Assembly: GCF_022213955.1 (NCBI RefSeq)
Contig: NZ_JAKNTW010000006.1
Span: 186,001-250,000 of the forward strand
Reading direction: 5' to 3'
Source of the DNA: Dolomitihabitans soli
GTDB taxonomy: Bacteria > Actinomycetota > Actinomycetes > Streptosporangiales > Streptosporangiaceae
DNA: 64,000 nucleotides
Numbering within the stretch: position 1 is the stretch's first letter; each line of letters opens with the position of its first letter. A program made the translations under genes and the position numbers. The notes beneath the pieces were generated by a model that did not search any database, was not told the origin of the DNA, and saw only the letters and a program-made list of their open reading frames with translations. Shown piece after piece: positions 62,908 through 64,000 of this stretch.

Positions 62908-63342
62908 TCAGATGTCCTGGATAGCGTCTTTCAGGCGGGGCTCCACCTTGAGGATGTGGTCACGGTCGGCCGTGATCACCACAGCGTCGACCGTGTCGTC
63001 CGCGCTTATGCGAGCGCACAGGGCGACGTTGACGTCGACGATGTCGTCATGTCCGCAAACGCTGATCAGACGCCCGATCTGCTGGGCCCGCTCGTCGGTC
63101 AGCTCGTCGATCGAGATCAGCCCTCGGCGAGGAGTCTTGGCTAGTTTGAGCAGGGTGGCGAGGCGGGCCTGGCGCGGACCGCCACGCCAGATCTCGGCGA
63201 GCACGGTCCGCGGGATGACCGCTCTCGCCTTGCCCGTCTGCACGAGCTTCATGACGCTGATCATGCCCGCGTGGCCGCGCTCAAGCTGGATGAGGGCGCC
63301 GGAGTCCAAGATGATCGTCTCGGGAGTCGAGGGTCGCTTCAT
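62908..63342 (-). CDS. vapC: VapC-type PIN-domain toxin
   Basis: 144 aa. PIN acidic residues: Asp in IILDSGALIQLE, Glu in VLAEIWRGG, Asp in DDIVDVNVAL and Asp in VITADRDHI. Probably an RNase acting on tRNA or rRNA. Its ATG overlaps the antitoxin stop (ATGA). 62658-62907, between thiD and this gene, shows no ORF of note. Confidence 0.9.
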   Translation of the reverse strand: MKRPSTPETIILDSGALIQLERGHAGMISVMKLVQTGKARAVIPRTVLAEIWRGGPRQARLATLLKLAKTPRRGLISIDELTDERAQQIGRLISVCGHDDIVDVNVALCARISADDTVDAVVITADRDHILKVEPRLKDAIQDI

Positions 63343-63611
63343 TCGCCGGGCTCCTCGACGCCCATGCTGCGCAGGCGCAGCCTTCGCGCCTTGGCCAGCA
63401 CTTCGTCGGCCCAAGCCTTGGCTTCTGGTCCCGGCTCACCGAACTCCTCGACCAACTCGGTGACGAGTGCGGCCAGCTGGATTCGCTGGATGTGGTTGCC
63501 GACGGCGTCGGAGATCAGTCCTGAGATCGAAGCGGCACGGCCTGATTCGACCTCTTCCTGCATGAGCCTGAAGAGATCATCAGGCACGCTGACGCCGATC
63601 TTCTTGGTCAT
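63339..63611 (-). CDS. vapB: Ribbon-helix-helix antitoxin of the VapC toxin
   Basis: 90 aa. MTKKIGVSVPDDLFRLMQEEVESGRAASISGLISDAVGNHI is an RHH DNA-binding domain; the C-terminal tail ends acidic (GVEEPGE). ATG 63611 is placed by the -10 box six bases upstream; the mRNA is probably leaderless. An upstream in-frame start at 63650 would lie ahead of the promoter. Confidence 0.88.
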   Translation of the reverse strand: MTKKIGVSVPDDLFRLMQEEVESGRAASISGLISDAVGNHIQRIQLAALVTELVEEFGEPGPEAKAWADEVLAKARRLRLRSMGVEEPGE

Positions 63612-63626
63612 ACTGTGAGTATAACC
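63610..63626 (-). promoter_or_regulatory. vapBC leaderless promoter and operator
   Basis: On the minus strand GGTTATACT, six bases, ATG. TATACT is a consensus -10. ATACTCACAGTAT forms an ATAC-N5-GTAT inverted repeat (63610-63622) over the -10 box and the start codon. Matches the layout at 40454-40470. Confidence 0.65.
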
Positions 63627-63792
63627 GGGGGGATTGAGAGTGATGCTCACGGAGTGAGGCTACTGCATTACGTTCTGTAGTGCTAATCAGTTCGAGAGAA
63701 CGACGGGCGGTGACCGATGGACGGCCAGGCCGTGTACTTCTGACCCGCTTGTTCGAGGGATGTGATCCCGGTGCGAACAGGTGGAAAGGCGA

Positions 63793-63822
63793 CAGCCCGG
63801 CTCTCCGAGGAGAACCGGGCTG
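63793..63822 (-). terminator. rpmB terminator hairpin
   Basis: CAGCCCGG (63793-63800) pairs with CCGGGCTG (63815-63822), with TCTCC/GAGA extending the stem. It lies 16 bases past the rpmB stop. 63627-63792 shows nothing else. Confidence 0.6.
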
Positions 63823-63837
63823 CGTGAAAGACAGGTG

Positions 63838-64000
63838 TCAGCGGGTGACTTTGCCCGCCTTGATGCATGAGGTGCACACGTTCAGCCGCTTCGAGGTGCC
63901 ACCGACCTTGGCGCGGACCGGCTGGATATTCGGGTTCCAGCGGCGGCGGGTGCGGCGGTGCGAATGCGAGATGTTATTGCCGAACGTCGGCCCCTTGCCG
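63838..64000 (-). CDS. rpmB: 50S ribosomal protein L28 (5' end outside window)
   Basis: The last 53 or so residues are visible: GKGPTFGNNISHSHRRTRRRWNPNIQPVRAKVGGTSKRLNVCTSCIKAGKVTR, written here in part as SHSHRRTRRRWNPN and CTSCIKAGKVTR. This is the L28 signature (NxxSHSxRRTxRRWxPNxQ). One CxxC is present, so the zinc-type paralogue is possible, but two pairs cannot be confirmed in the visible part. The start codon is beyond base 64000. Confidence 0.93.
   Translation of the reverse strand, partial: GKGPTFGNNISHSHRRTRRRWNPNIQPVRAKVGGTSKRLNVCTSCIKAGKVTR

Overview
The window is high-GC DNA (roughly 70% or more) with GC-rich third codon positions, frequent GTG and TTG starts, CTG/CTC-anticodon tRNAs, an NdgR-type IclR regulator beside leuCD, a coenzyme F420 gene (fbiD/cofC) and TANNNT-type -10 boxes. 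This fits a filamentous actinomycete. The gene order ndgR-leuC-leuD-(hyp)-hup-...-fbiD-plsC-gpsA-ddl-DUF3515-Lrp-thiL-...-thiD-rpmB, recalled from Streptomyces, is kept here. The extra secreted proteins and protein styles suggest a relative such as the Streptosporangiales, but this is an inference.

Layout. 0-6.3 kb: a membrane GGDEF/EAL protein, then ilvBNC behind a leader-peptide attenuator. 6.3-20.5 kb is accessory: a CAP-domain exoprotein, a D-Ala-D-Ala carboxypeptidase (dacB), an FHA protein, a PadR-controlled ABC exporter with an FtsX-type permease, an OpuB-type glycine betaine/choline importer, a methyltransferase with an MFS symporter, and an SseB-like protein. 20.7-32.3 kb: serA, two divergent paralogous secreted beta-propellers, a very small ORF, leuB, ilvE, a Uma2 protein, and cimA behind a second attenuator. 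32.5-37.5 kb: a secreted heparinase II/III-type lyase, a MhuD-like haem-degrading monooxygenase with a Gly-His insert, and a six-gene Asp23/AmaP envelope operon. 37.7-47.5 kb: a FAH-family hydrolase with gltX, a MazEF-type toxin-antitoxin pair, an M3 peptidase, tRNA-Gln(CTG), an alpha/beta hydrolase, an ABC-2 exporter with a two-component system, and tRNA-Glu(CTC). 47.6-64 kb: an odd CxC redoxin, an acidic unknown protein, ndgR/leuCD, a small ORF, hup, a cold-shock-like protein, fbiD, plsC, gpsA, ddl, DUF3515, an Lrp-type RAM domain, thiL, a TGQW-repeat membrane protein, thiD, a VapBC pair and the start-truncated rpmB.

How the genes work together. The core theme is branched-chain amino acid synthesis: ilvBNC, ilvE, leuB, leuCD and cimA (a threonine-independent route to 2-oxobutyrate), with serA nearby. 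ilvD and leuA are not in the window. Two of these transcription units (ilvBNC and cimA) carry leader peptides rich in the regulated amino acids, followed by Rho-independent terminators, so both are probably controlled by attenuation. leuCD is probably controlled by NdgR. Several genes appear leaderless, with a -10 box about six bases before the start codon.

No phage, insertion sequence, CRISPR array or biosynthetic cluster was seen. The least ordinary items are the two attenuators, the shared leaderless operator-promoter layout of the two toxin-antitoxin modules, the likely AUC start of thiL, the TGQW-repeat protein, the Gly-His insert in the MhuD-like enzyme and the CxC redoxin.
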